This document shows, in pieces, positions 46,575-57,960 of a DNA stretch of 64,000 nt. The first letter of the stretch is position 1; each line of letters opens with the position of its first letter. The notes under the pieces were generated by a model. It ran no database searches and had not been told where the DNA came from. It saw nothing but the letters and a program-made list of their open reading frames with translations. The stretch is from NCBI GenBank assembly GCA_921293015.1, contig OV121091.1:10383755-10447754 (forward strand). Reading direction: 5' to 3'. Origin of the DNA: Phorcus lineatus (lineage: Eukaryota; Mollusca; Gastropoda; Trochida; Trochidae). The position numbers and the translations under genes were made by a program.

Positions 46575-48280
46575 GGCGCTGCGAAAAATTAAAAAAGAAA
46601 ACTTTGTCGAAACTGGAATTAAGATTGGAAAAATGACTACTTTACACTGCTTGGAATGTTTTATAGGCACAATGTAGAAGAAATGGTAGAACTCAACTAT
46701 AAAGATAAACAAATTAAAACCTTTAAGATATCTATGAACCATGCAGTGGTAGGCAAGAGACATAACTTCCATTCTAAAAAGCCTACTTTTACCACAACTT
46801 AACCATTTATTTGCAACTTTACCAAACCTAAACGATGAAATGATAAGAGAAATTGAACAACTCTGCTACAAGTTTATATGGAAAAACAAACCCGACAAAG
46901 TTAACCGAGACACTAGCACTAACAATTATGGACAAGGCGGAATAAGGCTTCAAGATATAAGATGTTTCATTCAATCACAAAAAATATCATGGATAAAAAG
47001 ATTAAACAACTCCGATTAAAAAATAAAGACACTGCTACAAACAAACATCAAAGGTTCTAAATATAGACAACTTTATACAAACATGTGAAACACACATAAA
47101 CGAATCTGTTATAACAACCCGAACAAATCACTTTTGGGGAGACACATTAACATCGTGGGGCAGATTTATTAACAAAAAAGGTCAAAACGCTAAAAACGCC
47201 GACGATGCCTTATCACAACCAATTTGGCGAAAGGACAATGTCAAGATAGGTGGAAGACCTATCAATTATAAACATTACTTCTGTAAAGGGATCACTTACA
47301 TAAATGACATCCTGGATAGCCATGGTAAATTTTTAACCATTGAACCATTAAGAAAATATTTTGGTTGCAAGACAAATTTTCTTGATTACCAAGGGATGAT
47401 AGAAGCTATAAAATATTACTGCAAATCAATAAACGTTCAAATCGAAAAGAAAATACCACTACCAATTTACCCTTCTTCTACAAAACATAACTGGTGATCC
47501 AAAAGGCTGTAGAGATATATATGACATACTCATAAACAGAAAAAGCACAAGAACTCTAAAATATCGAGAAAAATAGCAACAAGATTTAAATGAATTCATC
47601 AACGAAAATACATGGGAAACCATAGAAAGATTAACATTTAAATCCTACAATAGTGTTAAACATTCATGGCTCCAATACGGTATATTGCATAGATTTCTTC
47701 CAACAAATGGGCTTCTAAGAAAAATGAGATACAAAGAATCACAAATGCACATTTTGAAAAGCAGAAAATGATTTCTGATAACCTTATCAAATCTATAAGG
47801 AAAAAATTGGAAGAATGGATACTTGAAATAAACAGGAACTTCTATCATCTTTGCTCAAAAGAATATCATGCAAGGATATTCCGAGAAATGAAATTATTTT
47901 CTGAATTTGCTGACAACCATTGTGAACTACAATATATTTAAAATGAAACAACAGGAGAAAGTCCCAAATTTTAAATACATTAAAGAAGAAATTAAAACTG
48001 CATATTTTGTTGACCGATTTAACGCCTACACAAACTGTAAATATGACAGCTTTATGAATTTCTGGTCAATTTGTCATAATCTAGTGTGAAGTATACGATT
48101 AGTTTTTACTTATTACTATTTTCACCTACTGTCAGAATATACTTTGAATATAAGATTGCTTATCCATCATATCTGGTATACATTTATAAATTATTACTTG
48201 TGTAAAATTGGTTTATGTTGGGAACTGTTATTCTTATGTGTCCTGTTCTGTATGAAGTTTTGAAAAATAAAACATTCCAA
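46575..48280 (+). mobile_element. LINE (L1-like) ORF2 3' remnant
   Basis: Broken frames give the C-terminal region of a non-LTR reverse transcriptase: SILKSLLLPQLNHLFATLPN, then LCYKFIWKNKPDKVNRDT, then NYGQGGIRLQDIRCFIQSQK followed by ISWIKRL and a stop. These correspond to the conserved YKFLWxxKPDKxxR and GGLxMxD block seen in L1-like elements. Many stops and shifts follow. The 3' end has AATAAAACATTCC and a short A run just before satellite sequence resumes. It is a 5'-truncated insertion within the satellite. Confidence 0.8.
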
Positions 48281-48640
48281 AAAAGTATTACAAGACAATG
48301 CAAAGATCAAACCAATGAAAAAACAATGCAAAGATCAAACCCATGAAAAAACAAGGCTAGGAAGAAACATATAACAAGACAAGGCTAGGAACAAACCCAT
48401 GAAAAGACAATGCAAAGATCAAACAAATGAAAAAAACAATGCTAAGAACAAACCTCCTTTACAAGACAATGATGAACGGCAAAGTTTATAATGTATGAAC
48501 TTCTCAATAGTTTGTCAATAGCACTTTCATGTTATAGGTTTGTTCAATGCATTGTTCAACAATTATGTTCATCAAATAGGTTCGTAAGAGGTTTATTCAT
48601 AGGCTTGTTTTTGAAATTGTCTTGTCATTGAAATTCTCAT
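48281..48640. repeat. Satellite continuation after the LINE, partly inverted
   Basis: ACAAGACAATGCAAAGATCAAA units resume to about 48470. From about 48490 to 48640 the motif appears on the other strand (for example TTGAAATTGTCTTGTCATTG), so the array contains an inversion point. Confidence 0.75.
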
Positions 48641-51600
48641 TTGTGTACAGTAAAAGATTATTTCAAATGTTTTCAAATGTACATATACCGAGGTTAGGTT
48701 ATTTTATAATGTACCAGGCAATCACATGTAAACTTGGTACCACATAATAACGCCAGCGAAAATAATGTAAAATAAATTATAACTTAACAAATAAATCATG
48801 TCTTCCTATATCGTAGGTGCACCTGTCTTAAAGAAAGGTACACATAACGTTCGTCTTTATTGCCTTTAGTTATCTCTGGTGTCATTAAGAATTAACCCCG
48901 TGTCTTCCAGGTGTACATATCACAGCAGAAACAACTATAAATGTATCAGAAGATCATAAAATAAGATCACCGAGGTATTCGTTTCATTGTAGGCATTTTG
49001 AAATACGTGTCAAGCTTGGCAGCTGGGAAGTTGAAACCGACGAAGTGGGATAATATAGAGGAGTTGTAACTAACCGTCGGATATGCAAAATGGAATCATA
49101 TTGTAACAATGTCATTTATGATCGTGGATGCTGTTTTATAGGTTTCCTTTGGGAGAAAATCCGAGAGAAAATTATTAAGATTCTTGTGACGCACTTGTTA
49201 GATGTTTATTTAAATGCAACGAATCGAATATTTCTGTAGCAGGGATTGGGAAGGCACTCTTGACTCTTAATTAACATGCATCTTAACTAACAATTAGTGT
49301 GAAATAAAATATGTAATTTGAAAGATTAAGTTTAGCGATATATAGCAGATCGTAACATGTATATGCGAACGAAGTGAAAGGAAAAGCAGGGTTTAACGTA
49401 TCCGCTGTGTAACTCAAAACTTGGCCTTTGGTTAATGTTACTGTTGAATTAAAAATTATTTTTAATAGTATTTGCATGAATATGTTATTTCCATTACGAA
49501 AAGTTTGATGAACTTCATTTCATTTGTACATTTGTCCGATTTAAGTGACCGATTTCCAAAGATGTTCATTCCGGTTCGTCATATTGTAGAAATGGAATAT
49601 ATGCGACTCTTTAGTCAACTTACAACATTGAATTCTATATTTACAAGGGATAAATAAGATCACTCACACATGATGAAGTCATATCACTCGGATCACCCAC
49701 GACTAAACATTGTATAAAGTTGCGACACACGAGAATGTAACACGAGCACACGTATCATATGGCTTCAATTGTACGGATGCAAACCCTTAGCATATGTGTA
49801 ATGAATTTAAAGTTTTCGTGTAGTTGTCTACAACCGACTGAATCATACCACACACGATATAAATTGTAGATTTTTTAAATATTTACTATCATAAAACACT
49901 TGTAATCAAGATATGTTATTTTTATTCAGTAGTACATAACATACTACTTATACCATATCATTCTACTTATCTAGTTCCGGTTATCTTCCACGATTGAAAA
50001 TGTTTTCGATATGACAGACATAATGGCACCATGTTTCCTGCAGCAGCCGAAATCAAACCTTCAAATTTCAATAACATAATTATATTACCTAAATACACTA
50101 TCAATTCGCACCTGTCCTTTTGTCAGCTTTAGATAAATTTCCAAAACTACGTTATATGTATAATGTATATATCAAATCATTCTATACGTTATGGCTACCT
50201 TATTAGGTCATCACGCAATAAACCAATCAGAGACAGACGCTCCTACTGATGCTTCACGTGCATATTTATGACATGAATAATGCTTTTTTTATAGGGTTCA
50301 CATGTCATCAGTGTATAAAATCAACGTAAACATTAAAAGTATACTCCAAGAGCCAGTTGGTGACTTATGTATGACGTCACTCTGTTTTTAGCTCCGCCCC
50401 CTGGGGAGTTCACTACCACTTAAAGAAGGAAAGGCTACACATCAGTGGTATCATACTGTCACTTGACAGCGACACCCTTGTGTTCTAATTTTAGCGGTCT
50501 GTTTATTTATACTTTGTTTTCATCCATATAGGTCTGTTGTCACGGTCGTAATATTTGAATATCAGAGTGGAATGTTAACTTATGTGTAGATTTGCACATA
50601 TCTGTTTTGCTTGGCAACCGTTTACTACTCAAGAGTGATTTTGTCATTCTATGACGTCATGAATAAGTAATTCGTGACGTCATTAACAAGACAAATTATT
50701 AACTATATGTGCTTAAATAAGAATAAATTGGGCCATACGGAAATTAAAACATACTGGGTTAGAAGGAAATTAGAATATATTGGTTTATAAGGAAATTATT
50801 ACCTTAGAAAGGGTACAAGGCCGACTTTTTATACAACCCTTGCTCTAGATCTCACTCCTAAAAGCCGTCAGTCATATAATACAACTTCTCGTTTAATAAT
50901 CTCATCATATTATTCTTAGTTAAACATGTAGTACCTTCATAATATAAACTGATTATTAAATACGCAAATAGACTGCAACACAATCCAATGACTGTGTGAA
51001 ATAGGTTGTATCAAGCATGCATACGATTACACATGGGACTTCTTAAAACCTACGGTGAACATGTTGTATTGTGTTGTTACAAACGGGTTTTCAAAAGATA
51101 AGCATGTCCATGTTTATTGTAGGCGGAGGACAAAGACTCTAGTTTGAAAAACTTCAAATTCTATATAACCCTGTCTTACTTTGTATACTTATATGAATTG
51201 TATAGTTCGTTCAACCACGTAAACTGTAGTTACATCTCTCTCAGTATATTTACAACGCCACTCCATATACGTCGAACAATTTCAATAATCATTATATTTT
51301 TGGACTCCAGTCCCAGATTTCTCTATGGTTATTTTATGTTTTATGCTATGGGTATTATGTGATTAATAAAATGAAGTCACCAGATTGAAAAGTAGCGTAG
51401 AAAATAATCGTCACACTAAGGACACTTCGAATACCATTTATTAAGGCAAGTTAAAGTTGAATGGGATTTTTCCATTTTTCTCATGGGTGATTCTTACTGT
51501 AGTAGTGCATAATTTGGCAATTTAAAAGAATATTTGTCACTTTTTACGAATCCGCTATACCGATGACAGATCTGATTTGAATATATATCTTGAATCAAAC

Positions 51601-53222
51601 TTAGTGTGTAAGATTATTGAGTATGTAAGACATATATTAGGTCATGTTGAACGCCCCCTTCTTTGAACCAAAACAGGTTAAACCACCAAGTTTGAAGTTC
51701 AAGCCCTTGTAAATATGTTAAAGTTTTACAACTTCTGTTTAAATGTTAGATTATTTGGCAGTCAATTTCCTCACGAGAGAAACATGGGAACGAGTGAAAC
51801 TTAACAACTACAGAACATAAGATATGGTTAGTAAATAATAATCTTTGTCTCTAAACTCTTCAAATCGTTTCCATCAGGTCATGGTGACATCCAATTTTTC
51901 ATCTTTCGCGTGAACTCCGATCTTTCAACCTGACAGAAAAAGGTCTGACCTTTCACTAGTATACATGGCTCAGATCGTCGCTTTGAACCTAATTGAGGAA
52001 ATATGTGGAGTCTGGATATATGTATTCTTCAAAGAGACGCAAACTTTGAGTGCTTCGAGACATTTTAAACCTAAAATGCTTTTAGTTATTTGACATGTCC
52101 TGAAAAAGGAGCATCAATTAGTCATAGGAGACGCACAGACACTCGACAGTGTTAGCCGACTGTACACGATGAGCATTGGTTGCTGCGTTCGGGTGAAGGT
52201 GACCAATTTTCCATTTTATTATAAATTTCTGCGTGCAGAATGTGCGATATTTTTCGTGTTTTTGATAAGGTCAACAGCTTCAAAACACGGTTTGAAACAT
52301 TTACAACGAACACGGACATTGATCGGCTTCGTTTTTGCGAAAGTGACCATCCATACGCTATGTGTCTCATCAATTATATTGTCGTGTGTGTTACTTACAA
52401 GTGTTTCATTGCTTAAAGTATGGCCTTGAGGTTTAGTAATTGCATTTAAAAGTCCCAAAATTTATTATTGACTAAAATCTTACATGCTTAATTTATTATT
52501 TTGAACTGACAAATTTTATTCATACCATTTGTCCACACCAGATTATAACCCTGAACTGAGGTATTGGTTGAACTCACTCCGGGCGTCCAGGCCAACATCG
52601 ACCGTTTAATTGTCTAATAACAGGACAGTTTTAAAAACCCTCCTTGCCTCGATCCTGACAACAGTCCATACCTCTCAAAAGCTACAAGTTTAGCCTCAAT
52701 AGTTTGCATATTAAAGTCAGCAAAATTGGCTATCATTTTCAAAACAATCTAAGAGAATGCAGAAAGAAAAACAAGAAAAACCAAAACAAACGGTTCGCCT
52801 GAACGCAGTCAGGTAAGTGGTTATTCAGGTAGGTGATCGAGTAACTTTATGAAGCAGCCCTGACCTAAATTTACAGGTGAGAGACTAGGTCACAAGTAGC
52901 ACAGGTGAAACAGGAGACGCCGATTGTACAGGTAGATATAACCTGTACCTGAACGCCGTCTTACAAGTATATCGGAGAAAAAGCATTTCACTGAAAACCT
53001 GCATCGACTATTATTTTTGATTTGTGAAAGTAGTACATTAACACTGGCAAATGTTTCATCAAAATCTTATGACATACACTTAATGATATTCTGCACAGTT
53101 CGTCAATAAAATAATTGATCACCCAACCGTCAAGTCAATGTAAGATATAAAATCCAGAGGATACAAACTATCATTAAGTACTATCATTATGCTTTCTGTA
53201 TTAAATCACTCGGATTTTTAGA
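48641..53222. other. Intergenic, no gene recognised
   Basis: AT-rich, short frames only. The single feature I noted is a cluster of CAGGT(A/G) motifs at 52.80-52.97 kb (see findings). Confidence 0.45.
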
Positions 53223-53226
53223 TTAA

Positions 53227-54076
53227 AGGCACTAGTGCACGCTTTTACGGTTTAAATTGGCTATTTTAAGGTTTACGAGGATTTATGCATTCACTTAAAC
53301 TTTCTATCGATGCAATGAATTACTAAACATTCTTACAATTTACCTGCAATCAACAATGAAAACGTTAAGACAGCCGCTGTCGGCTTGGACATATATAAAT
53401 CTATGGTTGCAGCAGAGAACTGTTCTACACGCAGTCAGGTTTGGGTGCAATGCTACACTGAATTTCAGCGCAGTACCACCCATGGTTTGCTAGTTCCAGC
53501 CGATGCTCGCAGGTTTCACCGCAATGCATAGCCACAATGGTGTTGCGGGCTTTCTCCCTGCAATAATACTAGCAGCCGCGATATAAGTGAAATAATCTTG
53601 AAAGCGGCGTTGAACACCAACTCACCTCACCTATAAATCTATGGTTAATTGTGCACAAAACGGATAAATTATTGACACTTGGAAACGGCTAAACTAGTAT
53701 TGTGTGCAACTATTGAATTTACCTAAACTCTGAACTGAGAACAAATCTTGAAATATGTTTTATGAAAGCAATGTTGTAAATTAACCGATTTAATAACACA
53801 GTATTAGCATTGTAACTAGATTGACCATATCGGCTGCCGTTTCCGCTTTTCTGGTTATGAGCAAAATTTTCATATTTCTTATATTGTAGTTCATGCGGAT
53901 TTAATGTAACGTAACATTAAATACATCCGGCCTTTAAAATTCCACTTTACTACCTGAATACGTAGATATTTGTTAAATAACTTACGAGGTAGATTACTTG
54001 AGTGAGTAATAGCGAGAGATATTGCAGTATCTGTGCATTCGTTGTGTTTACAAAATATTGGCGTGCACTAGTGCGT
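53227..54076 (+). mobile_element. TTAA-flanked inverted-repeat element, family 2, copy 2, interrupted by a SINE
   Basis: Begins AGGCACTAGTGCACGC after TTAA (53223-53226) and ends with the inverted form before TTAA (54077-54080). Its 850 bp minus the 223-bp SINE and one 15-bp target copy leaves 612 bp, against 617 bp for copy 1. Matching segments run in inverted order relative to 39.7-40.3 kb, for example GACAGCCGCTGTCGGCTTGG here and its complement there. Confidence 0.88.
53409..53631 (+). mobile_element. SINE, 5'-truncated, with 15-bp target duplication
   Basis: The direct repeat TATAAATCTATGGTT borders it on both sides (53394-53408 and 53632-53646). The body shares AACTGTTCTACACGCAGT, a central GATGCTCGCAGGTTT and the tail AGCGGCGTT...CTCACCTCACC with the fuller copy at 54.8-55.1 kb. 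The tRNA-like head is missing, as expected of truncated reverse transcription by LINE machinery. Confidence 0.92.
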
Positions 54077-54423
54077 TTAAATTGATTTACTTTATTATTT
54101 TGCATGATTAAAAGGCTCGAAGGGTATAACTTAAAAAACATTGACGAATTCAGATTAACGTTTAGTCCTCGAAAATATAACTTTGCAAAAAGGCTAAAAA
54201 CTAAAAAAAAAACATAATCATAAAACTCAGAAAATATATTCCTTATTCGATGTTACATCTAGTCGGCGTCTTCTTGCGCACGTGCGAGAACTATCTATTG
54301 ACACCTGTGCTTTTTGTTACGTTTGGATGGCACTGCTCAGTACAATGCCGATGCATATTGCATTGATTTATATTTTATGGCCGGTCATTCAAACTTGAAT
54401 TACATCGAGTGATTGAGATAATG

Positions 54424-54467
54424 TTTAACGCCGCTTGGGCAATATTTCATCCATTAGCGGCGTTAAA
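54424..54467. repeat. Perfect 12-bp hairpin using the SINE tail motif
   Basis: TTTAACGCCGCT (54424-54435) and AGCGGCGTTAAA (54456-54467) are exact inverted copies with a 20-base loop. GCGGCGTTAAA is also the terminal motif of the neighbouring SINE, so this may be two SINE ends facing each other. Confidence 0.7.
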
Positions 54468-54789
54468 TACATAAGTTAAAATATTTTGATTGGACAGTCA
54501 CACCGTCATATCATCACGCGACTATATCACGGACTGCACGTGCACCTTAGCACGTGCCAAGCACCTTATTTGGTCATAGCCCACGGGTGATATGTCCACT
54601 TGTCCATTTCCTTCCGTTACAACTAATAGGGTTTTTCTAAGACGGTTTACTTGGCTCCAAAATTTTAATGAGGAAGTGTTTGCTCACTTCTTTGGACCAG
54701 GTTTGATGTTTTTGACGCTACGGACTCTTATATTAACTCTGTCTGTGCCTAACAGCCATAATTTTGATGTTGTCGCTAGATTACCTTCA

Positions 54790-55093
54790 GGTGAGGTGAG
54801 GTGGGTTTAACGCCACTTTTAAGTGTTTCACTTATATCACGGCTGCTAGTATTATTGCAGGGAGAAATCAACGCTATTGTGGCTATGCATTGCGGTTAAA
54901 CCTGCGAGCATCTGCTTGAATTAGCGAACCATGGGTGGGACTGCGCTGATATTCAGTGTAGCATTTCACCCAAATCTTACTGCGTGTAGAACAGTTCTGT
55001 ACAGCAGACAAAGTTGCAAAGCCACTGGCGGGATTCGAACCCCGGACCTCTTGATCCGAAGCCGAACGCACTAACCACTCCGCTATCTTGTAA
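54790..55093 (-). mobile_element. tRNA-derived SINE, near full length
   Basis: On the minus strand it starts with a tRNA-like head: A box TAGCGGAGTGG (complement of 55075-55085) and B box GGTTCGAATCC (complement of 55031-55041), followed by GCCAGTGGC. A body shared with the copy at 53.4 kb follows, and the tail ends GTGGCGTTAAAC...CTCACCTCACC. The head would provide an internal RNA polymerase III promoter. No target duplication was clear. Confidence 0.88.
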
Positions 55094-55554
55094 ATTCATG
55101 TAAATGGTGTATAGGATTCCGGTTTCGGCTTTCTTTCCATTTTCATTGAGAACTTATGATTGTCATGTATTTGGAATTTTTGGATGGATATATATATGAG
55201 ATGTTATGAATCAATATCATCATGATTTTTTTGGTGCAATTATGTGAGCCATATATTATGAAAATCACGGAGTGTCTTTAAGTATACATCCATTCTAGGC
55301 TCAAATTCGTGACTCAGTGAGCTAATCAACCCTTCAATATATCATACCATTAGATCGCGTAATCGTTCACTAACCTAGGCAAACGTTGCTGAACTTATCC
55401 GTCAGCCAGGTCAAAGATCATCGCAATACTGTTGCCAGACTCAATGCACCAGACGTGATCAAGCGTGTCATTTAAAGGTATTGATGGTTGGATTTTTTTA
55501 AAGCCTATCGTTTTAGTATATTTAAAAAATAAAAGTTAAAGTCGTGATGTAATG

Positions 55555-55691
55555 GATCAAAACCGTGTCAGAGGCTTTGTTTGTGAAGTATGCCCGCGGA
55601 GGAGGGAAAGGGGAAGGGCCGATAGGCCCGCCCCCCTTTCCCGACGCCAAGGGCATACTTCACAAACAAAGCCGAGGACCAGGTTTTGATC
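55555..55691. repeat. Large two-stem palindrome
   Basis: Outer arms GATCAAAACC (55555-55564) and GGTTTTGATC (55682-55691). Inner arms of 23 bp match perfectly (55573-55595, starting GGCTTTGTTTGTGAAG, and 55651-55673). The loop is GC-rich and itself partly self-complementary (GGAAAGGGGAAGGGCC against GGCCC...CCCCCTTTCC). Confidence 0.92.
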
Positions 55692-55920
55692 TTACTTATG
55701 AACCGATTAAAGATATAATAAAGACATAATTTTGATATTGGGTACTTTTATGGTTTCAATGTATTTACTTCTGGGAATTCAACTGCTATGAAGAGAGCAC
55801 AACCGCGCCCTGCACGTGTTTTGCGCTCGCAACTCACGCCGTGCACGTGAGTTGCATGCGCTATCTGCCTCGTGAAGTTCACATGATTGTCACTGTGAAA
55901 AATACCTCATTGTTCTCATG

Positions 55921-55995
55921 GGCCTTTATGGCCGAGTTGTCAAAGGCGCCAGTTGAGTGAGCCAATGGTTCTGGGTTCGACACCAGGCATGCAAA
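55921..55995 (+). repeat. tRNA-like segment (SINE head or tRNA pseudogene)
   Basis: TGGCCGAGTTG matches the A-box consensus and GGTTCGACACC the B box, with a short spacing between them. The sequence resembles a Leu/Ser-type tRNA start. The acceptor stem does not pair, and the body beyond is unlike the SINE at 54.8 kb. Confidence 0.4.
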
Positions 55996-57439
55996 CCTTA
56001 TATTTGTGATTTGTCAAAAATGTGCTATTTTGTGATGGTATTTATTCGAAGAACGACTTTGAAAGTACTTCAAAACGTGTATAATTCCCAATCAAAATAA
56101 ATTTCAGATAAATTCTAGAGTAAGCCTCGGGCATTCCTGGAGAAAGCCCTGGGCATTCTTGGAGCACGCCCGGCAAACTGACAAAAGAGGTTTACCCGGT
56201 AAAAGTAGAACCTAATAGAACAATAGAGTGACGTCACTAGAGGTTTATAAATTGTTTTAATATAAAACCTAACATTTTGCTTCGGTTGGCACTCAAAGTA
56301 TTACGACGTAAATTTAACAACGAATCAAAAGCATACAGGGAAAAATATCGGGTCATAGATTTAGCAAGTAGGCCTATACATAAACGCTGTAACGATGTAG
56401 TTCAATTTCCGTTTGAATCTAGAAATTTTCTTATATTTTATATTTAGAGACCAATATTCAAATCGAGTGATGTGTATCAAGTTCATATTAAGAAACATAT
56501 TGTAATTCTATTTTCTGACGTACCAGAGCCAAATTAAGTTTCATGAAAAACATCGAATGTATCTTTAAACATATTTTACTGTAATGATCGGAAAATTCGC
56601 GTTAAGATTTTCATTTTAAATACATCTCATTTTCATTCTTGATTTTTTAATTCAAAATTCTTAAAAACTTTTTCTGCGTTCACTGTTCACACGTGTAAAA
56701 ATACTTAATACATTCACATATTAAATCTTTTAAAAAAAAAATCTTTGAAATATCTTACATCAGTTCAGCAGCCTACTTAAGAATGAATACCTTCAACAAA
56801 TTCACTGAAATTTCATCTCCGTAGAAGAAAAAGAAGTTGTCCACATAATTAATAACAATGATCATTAAAAGTTATCTTTTCCAAATGACGTTCAGAGAAT
56901 CTATTACAAGTTTACTCTGGTTTTGAACCAGTCCATAAACAAATTTTTCATCGGCATCATTTTCTAATGCGATTATTAAATAGTGTCTTAACAACATAAA
57001 TATCTATGTGACATACATCATAAAGATTGGAAGTTAGCTTTACATGACTTTGGTTTGCTTTTGTTTGAGCGTTTTGTATCCCTTAAGTCTTGTTTACAAC
57101 GTATGCACTGCTTGAGCAGGACCTATCCTTTGTTCCCAGTCTGTACAGCTTACCTACAATCAAACTTCACGCTCTAAATGTGTAGCTAAAAATATACACT
57201 AAAATAATAGAAACGTGACGTTGGCTCAATGTCACGTGATCAGCAAAAGATGCGCCCGATTTCCTGTCCTCTAACGACTGTGATTTTCTCGAGGATGTCA
57301 TCACAATTATTCTTAGCACTTTGGTGCTCCTAAACTTTTTATATATAGGATCCCTATTGTTTTGTATTTTCTGTTTTTCCATTGCAAACGTTAATGTCCG
57401 TTGATAGTTGATATACCTCGTAGAACAGTTACGAACATT
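55996..57439. other. Intergenic, no gene recognised
   Basis: Short frames only; nothing I can support as functional. Confidence 0.45.
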
Positions 57440-57960
57440 AAATTTAGTAGTTTAGTAGTAGATCTCGATCTTCAGATTCAATTTTATTTTTTGGGCTAGT
57501 TAAGTATTAACTTAAGATTCAATTTAGTATTTAGCTTAAATATTTAGCTTAAGTTTCAATTCTTAAGCTTCAGATGCAGTTTTATGCACACAGTTTTGGT
57601 TTTGAGGTTCACTTTTAGTTTTGAGCTTCAGATTCAAATCACGTTATTGAACTTCAGTTTTAGATCTTTAGCTCAAGCTTCAGTTTTAGTTTTCGAGCTT
57701 CAGATTCATTTTACGATTTTATGCTTCAAATTCAGTTCTACCTTTGTAGCTTCAGATTCAGTTTATGATTTTGAGCTTCAGATTCAGTTTATGATTTTTT
57801 GCTTCAGACTTAGATTCAAAGAGCATTTAAGCAAGTTCAGTTTATGCTGTTTCACATTTAATTTCAGTTTCAGTGTTCGGAATATTTAGATTCAGATTTA
57901 ATTCCTTCGCATTCACATACAGGTTCATATTCAGTTTAAATTCAGTCATTAAGGCATGTT
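57440..57960. repeat. Degenerate tandem repeat of GCTTCAGATTCAGTTT type
   Basis: Units of roughly 26 bp built on GAGCTTCAGATTCAGTTTA plus a T-rich stretch recur with many substitutions; an old minisatellite. Confidence 0.8.

Noticed and set aside
55021..55086. Functional tRNA gene
   Set aside because: A and B boxes are present but the acceptor stem does not pair, and the sequence continues into a SINE body shared with another copy.
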